The position numbers were made by a program, and so were the translations under genes. 64,000 nucleotides of DNA from assembly GCA_002491905.1 (NCBI GenBank), contig DKWV01000011.1, positions 1-64,000 on the forward strand, read 5' to 3'. Positions 14,893 through 23,773 of this stretch are shown piece by piece (position 1 is the stretch's first letter; each line of letters opens with the position of its first letter). The DNA comes from Lachnospiraceae bacterium UBA7143. GTDB taxonomy: Bacteria; Bacillota; Clostridia; Lachnospirales; Lachnospiraceae. The notes under the pieces were generated by a model. It was not told where the DNA came from, did no database searches, and was given only the letters and a program-made list of their open reading frames with translations.

Positions 14893-15681
14893 ATGAGTGG
14901 AAATCCATTTTTCCCATTGGATGAGATGGGGTTTGACGCCGAGGAGAACCAGATGATGGTGATTCCCAAGGTTGATAAGGAAATTTATGAACAGCGCCGC
15001 AAGATGGCGGGAACTATGGTGGACTATAAGGAGATGCGTATGCGTTACAGCTGCGCGATCAAGGAGGTCAGAACGAAGTTTGATGTCCTGAATTCCGAAT
15101 TTAATGTGAGATATCAGCGCAATCCTATCACTTCCATCAACTCACGCTTAAAGAGCAGCACGAGCATCATGGAAAAACTGAACCGCAAGGGGCTTCCATT
15201 TACGGTAGAAAACGTGGAGGATAATCTCTTTGACGTGGCGGGGATCCGGGTGGTCTGCTCCTATGTGGACGATATCTATGTGCTGGCGGAGGCGCTTGCA
15301 CAGCAGGATGATATTACGGTGATTCGCAGGAAAGACTACATCAGGAATCCGAAACCGAACGGATACCGCAGTTACCATATGATTGTGAGCGTGCCGGTGT
15401 TCTTTTCGGACCAGACGAGGGAGATGGCGGTGGAAGTGCAGATCCGCACCATCGCGATGGACTTTTGGGCGAGTCTGGAGCATCAGCTGAAGTACAAGCA
15501 GGAGGTGCCAAATCAGGCGGAAATTGTGAGCAGCCTGACTGCATGCGCGGAACAGATTGCGGCTATCGACGACCAGATGTGGCAGGTGCGCCAACAGATT
15601 GAGAGCTCGGAAGATCTGCCGACGGAGGAGGAAATCCTTTTGGAGAAGCTGCGTAAGATTGATATTGCAGTGGGAGAATAG
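14893..15681 (+). CDS. Small alarmone synthetase (GTP pyrophosphokinase family)
   Basis: This 262-residue single-domain RelA/SpoT synthetase homolog transfers pyrophosphate from ATP to GTP or GDP to make (p)ppGpp during stress. Visible synthetase motifs are VAGIRVVCSYVDDIY, RRKDYIRNPKPNGYRSYHMI and EVQIRTIAMDFWASLEHQLKYK. It lacks the hydrolase (HD) domain and the TGS/ACT regulatory part of long RelA, and sits in the size range of RelQ/YjbM-type enzymes with extra N-terminal residues. It is monocistronic behind its own promoter. Confidence 0.92.
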   Translation: MSGNPFFPLDEMGFDAEENQMMVIPKVDKEIYEQRRKMAGTMVDYKEMRMRYSCAIKEVRTKFDVLNSEFNVRYQRNPITSINSRLKSSTSIMEKLNRKGLPFTVENVEDNLFDVAGIRVVCSYVDDIYVLAEALAQQDDITVIRRKDYIRNPKPNGYRSYHMIVSVPVFFSDQTREMAVEVQIRTIAMDFWASLEHQLKYKQEVPNQAEIVSSLTACAEQIAAIDDQMWQVRQQIESSEDLPTEEEILLEKLRKIDIAVGE

Positions 15682-15723
15682 AAATAAAATACTAAAATAT
15701 TTTAAGAAAATATAAATTAAATA

Positions 15724-15752
15724 TTGAATAACAATCTGCTCTCTGTTATAGT
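15724..15752 (+). promoter_or_regulatory. Sigma-A promoter of the arabinanase gene
   Basis: TTGAAT (15724-15729), a 17-base spacer and TATAGT (15747-15752) give a 140-base leader before the 15893 start. No operator half-sites could be assigned with confidence. Confidence 0.55.
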
Positions 15753-15892
15753 TTTATTATAGAGAACGGTCTGTTCCGCCTTTTGCATTTGTGCCGGCGG
15801 TTCGGAGCGTTTACGGGAATAAACGGGAAATGGAGAAGAGGCGGACGAAGACAGCAGGAGCTGTCTGGAACGTCTCGGAACGGAGGGCAAGG

Positions 15893-17530
15893 ATGAGGAG
15901 GAGAAACGGGTTAATATGCGCATGGAGCCTTCTGCTGGCGTTTGACCTTGCAGCGTGCGGTTCTTCGCAGGGCGCACAGATATCGGAAGACGGTGATGCG
16001 GGCGCACAGACGCAGGAAGAGGAAACGGCTCCTGAAGGGGAGAAAAACCAGACGGGGGAACTGCCGGCGAACTTAGATTTTACAGTGAACTACGCGGGCA
16101 TCAAAACGGCAAAGATTGCGGCGGGTGTCAGCGTCCATGATCCGTCTGTTTACAAGGCGGACGGGAAGTATTACATATTCGGCTCCCACATGTCAACGGC
16201 GGTGTCGGAGGATCTGCGCACCTGGACGTCCCTCGGGGACGGCTATAAGGTGAAGGATCAGATTTACTACGAACTGATGGCGAATGAGGACGCGTTCGCT
16301 TACGCCGGCAGCAAGAAGAGTCTGATTCCCACTGATGACAGGGCGTGGCATGTGTGGGCGCCGGATGTAATTTATAACGAGGATACAGGGCTTTACTATC
16401 TGTATTTCTGTACGACTTCCACATGGAATGCGTCGAATCTCTGCTATGCCACAGGCGAAAACATCGAGGGGCCTTATGAGTGGAAGGGCGCGCTGATCTA
16501 TTCCGGATTCACGGCGGAGACGCTGGATGCGACGGATGTGACGGAATATGTTGACCGGGATACCGCCAAGGACAAATATATTAAAAAGAGTAACGAGTAT
16601 AATTTTAACAAATATCCTAACGCCATTGACCCAACGGTGCTCTACGACGGGGAGGGGAGGCTCTGGATGGTTTACGGTTCCTGGTCGGGAGGCATATACC
16701 TTCTGGAGCTGGATAAAGCGACGGGCGGGGTGATCCACCCCGAGGAGGACGAGGCGAACCGGGTGGACCCCTATTTCGGGAAGCGGCTGCTCGGCGGCAA
16801 CCACAGTTCGATTGAGGCACCCTACATTCTCTATGATGAGGAGAGCGGGTACTATTATCTCTTCGTTTCCTATGGCGGTCTGGCGAGGGAGGGCGGTTAT
16901 CAGATCCGGGTTTTCCGCTCTGAGACCATAGACGGGGACTATGTGGATATGAATGGGGAATACCCGTTGGACACGAACAACCCGGAGCATTATCCCTACG
17001 GTTTGAAGCTGTCCGGCAACTATTTTCTGCCGAGTCTGGAGATGGCCTATATGGCGACCGGCCATAATTCCGCCTTTATTGACGATGACGGGAAAAAGTA
17101 TATTGTGAACCACACCCGTTTTGACAATAAGACGGAAGAGCATGAGCCGAGGGTGCACCAGTTCATTGTGAACGAGGAGGGATGGCCCTGTATGCTGCCT
17201 TACGCGACGGAGGGCGAGAACGTGTCCGAAAGCGGTTATGACAAGAGCGCGGTGGCTGGCAGATACTATGTGATCAACCAGGGAACGGCTATCGACGCAG
17301 AGATCGCGCAGCCTTTCATTCTGTATCTGGACGAGAGCGGACAGGTGATAGGCGACGGTATCGTGGGAAGCTGGGAGATGAAAGATAGCACGTGTTATAT
17401 GAAAGTTTCCTACGGGGGTGTGGACTACAGCGGTGTGTTCTGCCAGATGAATGATGAGGCGGGGACACAGGTTATGACTTTCAGCGCGGTAGGAAATAAT
17501 GAGAGCGTCTGGGGCGTGAAGTACGACTGA
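15893..17530 (+). CDS. GH43 endo-alpha-1,5-L-arabinanase, lipoprotein
   Basis: This 545-residue surface lipoprotein cleaves the alpha-1,5-linked arabinan backbone of pectin. The N terminus is a signal with lipobox LAAC, then an acidic linker. The five-bladed propeller holds the GH43 triad: Asp about residue 83 (VHDPSVY), Asp in AIDPTVLYD and Glu in SSIEAPYILY. The last ~95 residues resemble the C-terminal beta domain of endo-arabinanases. ATG 15893 follows GGAGGG; a longer frame to 15791 lacks a site and would bury the signal. A convergent ArsR-type regulator lies downstream. Confidence 0.93.
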   Translation: MRRRNGLICAWSLLLAFDLAACGSSQGAQISEDGDAGAQTQEEETAPEGEKNQTGELPANLDFTVNYAGIKTAKIAAGVSVHDPSVYKADGKYYIFGSHMSTAVSEDLRTWTSLGDGYKVKDQIYYELMANEDAFAYAGSKKSLIPTDDRAWHVWAPDVIYNEDTGLYYLYFCTTSTWNASNLCYATGENIEGPYEWKGALIYSGFTAETLDATDVTEYVDRDTAKDKYIKKSNEYNFNKYPNAIDPTVLYDGEGRLWMVYGSWSGGIYLLELDKATGGVIHPEEDEANRVDPYFGKRLLGGNHSSIEAPYILYDEESGYYYLFVSYGGLAREGGYQIRVFRSETIDGDYVDMNGEYPLDTNNPEHYPYGLKLSGNYFLPSLEMAYMATGHNSAFIDDDGKKYIVNHTRFDNKTEEHEPRVHQFIVNEEGWPCMLPYATEGENVSESGYDKSAVAGRYYVINQGTAIDAEIAQPFILYLDESGQVIGDGIVGSWEMKDSTCYMKVSYGGVDYSGVFCQMNDEAGTQVMTFSAVGNNESVWGVKYD

Positions 17531-17592
17531 CAGAAAGACAAACGGCTTTTCACATAATAGAGAAGCGAATTTCCGTATTCGGACAGAGGATT

Positions 17593-17627
17593 GAAAACGC
17601 CTGTGGGAGAACCCTGCAGGCGTTTTC
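17593..17627. terminator. Bidirectional terminator between convergent genes
   Basis: GAAAACGCCTG (17593-17603) pairs perfectly with CAGGCGTTTTC (17617-17627). The A-rich left arm and T-rich right arm allow termination from both directions between the arabinanase gene and the regulator gene. Confidence 0.75.
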
Positions 17628-17657
17628 AGATGGCTAGGCGCAATTTTGACAAAAGAC

Positions 17658-18584
17658 TTACTCGGTTTTCTCCATAGGGGCGTAGTGGATGTTTACTTTG
17701 ATATCCTGCCCGTAGTTGCCGAAGGTCTTGCCGAAGATGGTCAGGCCGCCTATATGCTCCGCATCATCGTCCACTGCCAGGCGGAAACGGAGACTGCTGC
17801 GGTAATCCAGATGGAAACTGTCTATGGTCACATCGGAGATTTTCAGGCCGTCTATGTAGGTGCCGTTTCTGTTGATGACGAGAAGTTTAAGAAGCCCGTA
17901 CTGGTTCCAGTTTGGGAACCACCAGTCGGGAGTGAAAAGCCCTCTGGAGTCACCAAAATCTCCAGGGGAGAGCCAGTTGCCGATACACACGTCGTTTAAG
18001 TAAAAGGAAATGTCGGAGGGCCAGACGTTATTGACGCCGGGAGCCTCGGAACTTAATTCTGCGGAGATGGTGAGCTGCGTGATTTTCTGGAAACTGGGGA
18101 TGAAATTGGGAATATTGTACTCCACGAATCCCTTTGTAAACCAGAGGATATCTGCACTGTAGCGGTCAGGGTGGTCAAAATAGCGGGAATCGTCTACTTC
18201 GCCGATCAGGGCCTTGTCTGATGCCAGACCGCAGGTGGGACAGATTTTGTAGACAGAATAGTGACCAACTTTGATATCCGTGCTGTAGACGTTCAGGATG
18301 TCTTCCTGCCGTTCCAGGTCAATCAGGATCTTATCCAGATGAACCGAGCAGATTTTCTGGTTGCCATGCCCGGCGGATTCACTGGAAATGGAGATCAACC
18401 CACAGCTTTCCAGTCTCTTGATGTGGCTGGTCAGCGCACCGTTTGTGATATTCAGACGGGAGGCCAGCTCGTTCATGCTCATGCTGTTGTTGTCCAGAAG
18501 AATATTTAAGATTTCGATTCTGACGTCGGAACCAAGTGCCTTAAAGATGTCCAGGCCGTCATTCAGTGAAGTGATGTGTAGCAA
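17658..18584 (-). CDS. ArsR-type HTH regulator with large C-terminal domain
   Basis: This 308-residue DNA-binding protein has an N-terminal winged helix (about residues 10-80: FKALGSDVRIEILNILLD, ELASRLNITNGALTSHIKRL) of the ArsR type. About 220 residues follow, with a CPTCG pair and beta-rich sequence containing many aromatic residues, resembling a carbohydrate- or ligand-binding domain. I choose TTG 18584 because GGAGGGG precedes it with a six-base gap; the frame start at 18599 lies inside that site. The convergent arabinanase neighbour suggests control of arabinan or pectin use, which is inference. Confidence 0.85.
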   Translation of the reverse strand: MLHITSLNDGLDIFKALGSDVRIEILNILLDNNSMSMNELASRLNITNGALTSHIKRLESCGLISISSESAGHGNQKICSVHLDKILIDLERQEDILNVYSTDIKVGHYSVYKICPTCGLASDKALIGEVDDSRYFDHPDRYSADILWFTKGFVEYNIPNFIPSFQKITQLTISAELSSEAPGVNNVWPSDISFYLNDVCIGNWLSPGDFGDSRGLFTPDWWFPNWNQYGLLKLLVINRNGTYIDGLKISDVTIDSFHLDYRSSLRFRLAVDDDAEHIGGLTIFGKTFGNYGQDIKVNIHYAPMEKTE

Positions 18585-18656
18585 AGTTCGCCCCTCCAAG
18601 TAATAAAATTGTTTACTCTTTTATAAATTATTATTATGAACAATAGCAACAATAAA

Positions 18657-18685
18657 ATTATATACATAAAAAGTGATTTCGTCAA
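18657..18685 (-). promoter_or_regulatory. Sigma-A promoter of the ArsR-type regulator gene
   Basis: On the minus strand TTGACG (18685-18680), a 17-base spacer and TATAAT (18662-18657). The A+T-rich leader downstream contains repeated ATTGTT blocks that could be an autoregulatory site. Confidence 0.7.
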
Positions 18686-18756
18686 TTCTGACTAAATAAT
18701 TTTATAGAAAACAGTGCATATAAAGGAAAAAATAATTTACAAATACCTAAAGGACT

Positions 18757-18789
18757 GACAACGCGGCCTCATTTGGAAGCCGCGTTGTC
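18757..18789 (-). terminator. Hairpin after the PutP-type gene
   Basis: GACAACGCGGC (18757-18767) pairs with GCCGCGTTGTC (18779-18789), 11 bp without mismatch, 35 bases after the symporter stop. On the minus strand the bases after the stem are AGTCCTTTAGG, so the T tract is poor. Confidence 0.55.
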
Positions 18790-18823
18790 CAATGCATGCT
18801 GTTTTCGTGCTGCGGGAAAGCGG

Positions 18824-20350
18824 TTATTGCCCGTTCACTTCCTCAAAGATACGCACCAGCTTTTCGTCAGGCGCTTTTGTAAGCAGTGATACCGCCACAT
18901 TCACAAGCAGGGCGATGACAAAGGCCGGAAGCAGCTCATAGATGGCGAAAGCGCCGCCGAGCTTTGCGATGCCGTACTTCCAGACGAAAACCATAACGCC
19001 GCCCACGATCATGCCGGCAAGTGCGCCCTGTCTGTTGGAACGCTTCCAGAACAACGCCAGAAGCACCACCGGGCCGAAGGCCGCGCCGAAACCGGCCCAT
19101 GCGAAGGAGACGATGCCGAAGATGGAGCTGTCAGGATCCTGCGCGATAAAGACGGCGATCAGGGAGATGGCGATGACCGTGATTCTTGCGATCAGCAGGG
19201 AGGTTTTTGTGTCCAGTTTCTTTTTGCCGAAGTCCTGTACCAGATTCTGTGAGATGCTGGATGCTGCTGCCAGAAGCTGGGAATCGGCGGTGGACATGGT
19301 GGCTGCCAGGATACCGGCAAGAATAACGCCTGCTATTAATGCGGGGATCACACCGTGGCTGCTGAGTACGGAGGCAATCTGGATAATAACGGTTTCAGAA
19401 TTGCTGCCTTCCAGCACAGGAATGATGCCTGCCTGGGAGAGGCCGTAGCCCACCACGCCAATCAGCACGGCGATGGACATGGAGATAACGACCCACACAG
19501 TGGCGATTCTTCTGGAAAGTTTCAGCTTATTTTCATCCTCGATAGCCATGAAACGCAGCAGGATATGGGGCATACCGAAATATCCGAGGCCCCACGCCAG
19601 TGTAGATGCAATCATGAGAGGCGTATAGGGAGCGGCCGTGCCGGTTTCGGCGGAATAGCTCTGTACCAGACTTAAGTAGCCGGGAAGACTGCTTACGGCA
19701 TCCGTAACGCCGCCGAAACCGCCTGTTACGACAGCACCGAATCCGACCACGATGAGAAGGGCGATGCTCATGGTGATACCCTGGATCAGGTCGGTGGTAC
19801 TCACGGCAAGAAAGCCGCCCAGCGTACAGTAGATTACAATGACTGCCGCGCTAAGGAGCATGGCCACGATGTAATTCATGCCGAAGAGCGTGCTGAAAAG
19901 CTTGCCGCAGGCCGCGAAGCCGGAGGCTGTATAGGGCACGAAGAAAACGACGATGATAAGGGCGGCGATACAGGTCAGGAAATGTTTGTCGTCACCATAC
20001 CTTTTGGAAAAGAACTCAGGGATGGTGAAAGAACCGATCCGGCTGGAATAGCGGCGGATTCGTTTGGAAACCAAAAGCCAGTTCAGGTATGTGCCGATGG
20101 CAAGCCCGATGGCTGTCCAGCCGACTTCGGCAAGTCCGGCGATATAGGCGAGGCCCGGAAGTCCCATCAAAAGATAGCTGCTCATATCAGAGGCTTCGGC
20201 GCTCATGGCGGTAACCAGCGGACCGAGCTTGCGGCCGCCCAGATAAAATTCCGCGGCCTGCGTATTTTTCTTGGAATAGGTGATCCCAATGTAAATCATC
20301 ATGCCGAGATAGGCGATGATGGCAATGATAATACAAATTTGCGATGTCAT
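18824..20350 (-). CDS. putP: Sodium/solute symporter, PutP (proline) type
   Basis: This 508-residue polytopic membrane protein of the SSS family probably imports proline with sodium. The sequence is a run of about 13 hydrophobic segments. It contains the family pattern AEFYLGGRKLGPLVTAMSAE and the ASDMSSYLLMGLPG segment typical of PutP. The start at 20350 follows GAGGAGGAAAATT. It is a single gene divergent from the GH3-family gene. Family is secure; proline as substrate is by similarity. Confidence 0.88.
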   Translation of the reverse strand: MTSQICIIIAIIAYLGMMIYIGITYSKKNTQAAEFYLGGRKLGPLVTAMSAEASDMSSYLLMGLPGLAYIAGLAEVGWTAIGLAIGTYLNWLLVSKRIRRYSSRIGSFTIPEFFSKRYGDDKHFLTCIAALIIVVFFVPYTASGFAACGKLFSTLFGMNYIVAMLLSAAVIVIYCTLGGFLAVSTTDLIQGITMSIALLIVVGFGAVVTGGFGGVTDAVSSLPGYLSLVQSYSAETGTAAPYTPLMIASTLAWGLGYFGMPHILLRFMAIEDENKLKLSRRIATVWVVISMSIAVLIGVVGYGLSQAGIIPVLEGSNSETVIIQIASVLSSHGVIPALIAGVILAGILAATMSTADSQLLAAASSISQNLVQDFGKKKLDTKTSLLIARITVIAISLIAVFIAQDPDSSIFGIVSFAWAGFGAAFGPVVLLALFWKRSNRQGALAGMIVGGVMVFVWKYGIAKLGGAFAIYELLPAFVIALLVNVAVSLLTKAPDEKLVRIFEEVNGQ

Positions 20351-20403
20351 AATTTTCCTCCTCATCTTTTACTTTAGTGTGTTAATCGGGTAAATCCTTT
20401 GCT

Positions 20404-20432
20404 ATTATAGCGGGTTTGCAAAAAATACGCAA
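20404..20432 (-). promoter_or_regulatory. Sigma-A promoter of the PutP-type gene
   Basis: On the minus strand TTGCGT (20432-20427), a 17-base spacer and TATAAT (20409-20404), about 54 bases before the start codon. Confidence 0.6.
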
Positions 20433-20472
20433 TAAAAAGTATGGCAAAAGCAGCTGCCGGTGGCATATTCTA

Positions 20473-20501
20473 TTGATTTTATGCTAAAAATCGCATATAA
20501 T
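20473..20501 (+). promoter_or_regulatory. Sigma-A promoter of the GH3-rsmF operon
   Basis: TTGATT (20473-20478), a 17-base spacer and a perfect TATAAT (20496-20501), about 60 bases before the GH3-family start. Confidence 0.65.
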
Positions 20502-20559
20502 GTCATTGTCTGCACTGTATTTTTGGGAAATATGGCGGTAACGTGAGGAGGAGGCTGAA

Positions 20560-22218
20560 ATGGGGGCAGGAGAAGGGAAGACGGACGCAATAGCCCGTTT
20601 TAAGGAATTATGCTGTAATGCGGTGGCGGAACAGGAAAAATTCCTGATGGACAGGCTTGCGGAGAATAAAGATACCGAATACGGAAAACTGTTTGGGTTT
20701 GAGGATATCCATTCCATAGAAGAGTACCAGAAAGAACTGCCCATTACCTTCCATTACGACTATGAGGCGGTTATCGAGCGCCAGGTAGCCGGGGAGGAAA
20801 GGCTTCTTACAGCGGAAAAGCCGGTATATTACTGTATCAGTTCCGGCAGCACGGACTCGCCGAAGTATGTGCCGGTTATCGAGCGGGATATTCTGCGGCA
20901 GAAATTTTACTGGCTGGATCTGATCCGGGAGACGATCCGCAGGCAGATGCCGGAAGCCTCGGATGAGGAACTTTTCGGTAAGATTTTTCAGACTGGAGAA
21001 TACCGCCGTGACTTTATGTCAGACGGCACCATGAGCGGTGTGAGGGCCGGTGCGCTGCACCGCTATCTGGAAGCAAAAGGAGAATTAAATATCAACTGTT
21101 ATACGGCGCCGGAGGAGGTGCTGTTTCCGAAAAATACGCTGGAGGATCTGCTCTATGTGAAACTGCGGTTTGCGCTTGCATGCAGGGATGTGACGGCGAT
21201 ACACGGTATTTTTGTAAACCGTGTGGTGGGGATGCTGCGGTATGTGGTAGATAACTGGGAAGCTTTTTTGTCGGATATTGCGACAGGGGAGATCAGCGAC
21301 TGCTTTCTGGTAAGCCATGAGTGGGAGCTTTATCTGAAGGAGCATCTTCCGGCAGACCCGGAGAGAGCGGCGGAGCTTCGGGCGATTCCCGTGGAGGATC
21401 TGGAAGAGGGGCTGGTGAAGAAAATCTGGCCGAAGATTAAATACGGGCAGCTGATTGGCGGCAGCATGTTTAAGCCCTATATGGACAGGCTCTGGACTTA
21501 TGTGGGCGATCTGCCGATCCATTATTTTACCTATGCGGCATCGGAGGGCTGCTTTGGCATTGCCGGAGGTGTCAATGAGGAGGATGCTTATTATACACTT
21601 CTGCCTGATACCTGCTTTTATGAGTTCCTTTCCGAAACCGGCGAGGGAGAAAAAATTTATACGATCCGCGACGTGGAAGTGGGGTCGAAATATGAACTCC
21701 TGATTACGACTTTTTCCGGGGCTTACCGATATGCCATCGGAGACGTGGTGGAGGTTGTCGGGTTCGAGGGGCAGGCGCCGGTTGTGCGGGTCTGCTATCG
21801 GAAGAGTCAGGTCATCAATATCGCGGATGAAAAGATGAATGTGCGCCAGCTGGAGAATGCAATGCGGAAATTCCAGAGAAGGGCGGAGTGCGTTGCGGAA
21901 GGATTCTGCGTGGATGGGGATTACGCGAAGCAGAGGCCGCGCTACATGCTGTATCTGGAGCTGGCGGAAGGAGAGCTGCCCGGGAATGCGGAGGCGGTTC
22001 TGGATGAATGTCTGATGGAGAGCTGCTTCGGCTATAAGAGGGACCGGGAGCTTGCCGAGCTTGACCGGGTGAAGATACAGATGATTCCTCAGGGCGGGTT
22101 TAAGGCTTACGGAAGATTTATGGCGAAGCTGGGACACCGTAAAGAGCAGGATAAACCCCTGCGCGTTCTGGTGACGGAGGAGCAGAAAGCGTTCTTTGGA
22201 GGAGCACTCATGGTATGA
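20560..22218 (+). CDS. GH3 auxin-responsive-promoter family protein
   Basis: This 552-residue protein of the GH3 family belongs to the firefly-luciferase (ANL) adenylating superfamily. Plant members link amino acids to jasmonate or auxin; bacterial roles are unknown. The phosphate-binding motif is CISSGSTDSPKYVPV (about residue 90), with TYAASEGCFGIAGG and YRYAIGDVVEVVGF typical of the family. It is translationally coupled (overlap ATGA) to the rRNA methyltransferase gene. The substrate cannot be told from sequence. Confidence 0.88.
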   Translation: MGAGEGKTDAIARFKELCCNAVAEQEKFLMDRLAENKDTEYGKLFGFEDIHSIEEYQKELPITFHYDYEAVIERQVAGEERLLTAEKPVYYCISSGSTDSPKYVPVIERDILRQKFYWLDLIRETIRRQMPEASDEELFGKIFQTGEYRRDFMSDGTMSGVRAGALHRYLEAKGELNINCYTAPEEVLFPKNTLEDLLYVKLRFALACRDVTAIHGIFVNRVVGMLRYVVDNWEAFLSDIATGEISDCFLVSHEWELYLKEHLPADPERAAELRAIPVEDLEEGLVKKIWPKIKYGQLIGGSMFKPYMDRLWTYVGDLPIHYFTYAASEGCFGIAGGVNEEDAYYTLLPDTCFYEFLSETGEGEKIYTIRDVEVGSKYELLITTFSGAYRYAIGDVVEVVGFEGQAPVVRVCYRKSQVINIADEKMNVRQLENAMRKFQRRAECVAEGFCVDGDYAKQRPRYMLYLELAEGELPGNAEAVLDECLMESCFGYKRDRELAELDRVKIQMIPQGGFKAYGRFMAKLGHRKEQDKPLRVLVTEEQKAFFGGALMV

Positions 22219-23645
22219 ATCATAAAGAGACAGCACTGCCGGGAGCTTTTATGGAGAGAATGCAGAGGCTCCTCGGCGGGGAATACGAAGCCTTTTTGGC
22301 AAGTTATGGGCAGGAACGCCAGTACGGGCTAAGACGTAACCTGCTGAAAAGCACGGAAGAAGAGTTTATCAATAGAATGCCCTTTCCGCTGGAAAAAATT
22401 TCCTGGGCGCGGGAAGGGTATTATTATGATGCTGCGGTCCAGCCGGGACGTCATGCGCTTCATGAGGCGGGTGCCTATTACATTCAGGAACCGTCCGCTA
22501 TGGCGGCGGTGGCAGCGCTTGCGCCGAAGCCCGGTGAGCGGATCCTGGACCTGTGCGCGGCTCCGGGCGGAAAGAGCACGCAGATTGCCGGGCGGATGCA
22601 GGGGCGGGGCCTTTTGGTATCCAATGAAGTGATCGGAGAGCGGGCGCGGATTTTATCCCAGAATGTGGAGAGGATGGGCGTGACAGGCTGCGTTGTCTGC
22701 AGTGAGAAGCCGGAGCGCATCGCGGCGCTTTTTCCGGCGTTTTTTGACCGGGTTTTAGTGGATGCACCCTGTTCCGGAGAGGGAATGTTCCGAAAAGAGG
22801 AGGCGGCCAGGGAGGAGTGGAGCCCGGAGGCGGTGCAAATGTGCGCTGAAAGGCAGGCAGCGATTCTGGAGGAGGCGGCGAAGACAGTGAGGCCGGGCGG
22901 TGTGCTGGTGTATTCCACCTGTACTTTCTCGCCGGAAGAGAATGAGGGAACTGTCAGTGCATTTTTAAGGACGCATGAGGAATATAATATAGAAGAGACA
23001 GAACTGGAAGGCACTCTGTCGCAGGGCCGGGCGGCGTGGATCGGACAGCCCGCGGCGGGAATCGGCCATACGATGCGGATCTGGCCTCACCTTCAGCGGG
23101 GAGAAGGGCATTATATTGCCAGACTGCGTAAAAGGGGAAGCACGGCGGGAGACTTGCGGGAGCAGAAGGCAGAGCAAAAGGGTGATTCTGGAAAAGGGAT
23201 GTGGCAGGTCACAGGAGATAAAAAGTTATGTAAACTAGCAGAGGGCTTTTTGCGGGACGACTTAGAGATTGACGGCGCGTGGATGGAACGGCATCCGGGA
23301 CAGGTTGTCCGCTTTGGAGACCAGATTTATCTTGTGCCGGAAGAGATGATTTCCCTTGCGGGAATGAAAGTTCTGCGGCCCGGTTTGCAGATTGCAACGG
23401 AGAAGAAGAACCGCCTTGAGCCGGCCCATGCGCTGGCGCGTTCGCTTCTGCCTGCGGACAGCGGCCGCTTTTACGGGCTCACGGAGCAGGAGGCTTTGGC
23501 GTATCTGCGCGGTGAGAGTATTGTCTGCGGGGAACAGAAAGGCTGGATGGTGGTCTCTTATGGAGGGTATGCGCTCGGATTCGGAAAAGCATCGGGCGGT
23601 CAGATCAAGAACCACTATCCGAAGGGGCTGCGTAAGACTTTGTAA
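22215..23645 (+). CDS. RsmF-type rRNA (cytosine-C5) methyltransferase
   Basis: This 476-residue SAM-dependent RNA m5C methyltransferase belongs to the NOL1/NOP2/Sun family. The SAM site is LDLCAAPGGKSTQIA. The two catalytic cysteines are in DAPCSGEGMF and VYSTCTFSPEENE. The C-terminal extension (about residues 300-476, with GRFYGLTEQEALAYLRGE) is the RsmF/PUA-like RNA-binding part. It probably modifies 16S rRNA. It overlaps the GH3 gene by four bases. Confidence 0.9.
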   Translation: MNHKETALPGAFMERMQRLLGGEYEAFLASYGQERQYGLRRNLLKSTEEEFINRMPFPLEKISWAREGYYYDAAVQPGRHALHEAGAYYIQEPSAMAAVAALAPKPGERILDLCAAPGGKSTQIAGRMQGRGLLVSNEVIGERARILSQNVERMGVTGCVVCSEKPERIAALFPAFFDRVLVDAPCSGEGMFRKEEAAREEWSPEAVQMCAERQAAILEEAAKTVRPGGVLVYSTCTFSPEENEGTVSAFLRTHEEYNIEETELEGTLSQGRAAWIGQPAAGIGHTMRIWPHLQRGEGHYIARLRKRGSTAGDLREQKAEQKGDSGKGMWQVTGDKKLCKLAEGFLRDDLEIDGAWMERHPGQVVRFGDQIYLVPEEMISLAGMKVLRPGLQIATEKKNRLEPAHALARSLLPADSGRFYGLTEQEALAYLRGESIVCGEQKGWMVVSYGGYALGFGKASGGQIKNHYPKGLRKTL

Positions 23646-23680
23646 ATTCTTAATTATTTGCTATATGCCGCAATATGGGC

Positions 23681-23709
23681 TTGCCAAATGATTCTGCAGG
23701 GCATATACT
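23681..23709 (+). promoter_or_regulatory. Sigma-A promoter of the MBOAT operon
   Basis: TTGCCA (23681-23686), a 17-base spacer and TATACT (23704-23709), with a 64-base leader before ATG 23774. Confidence 0.55.
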
Positions 23710-23773
23710 AGATGTAGACTTTTACAGAGGATAAACCACTTCATTGTGTATGTTAGCGTAGGGAGTTCTTTCG

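Noticed and set aside
16193..17158. Long minus-strand open frame of 321 codons
   Set aside because: It is the shadow of the arabinanase gene, whose catalytic motifs are in the plus frame.
21085..22236. Minus-strand open frame of 383 codons
   Set aside because: It is antisense to the GH3-family gene, with no start signal and no family pattern.
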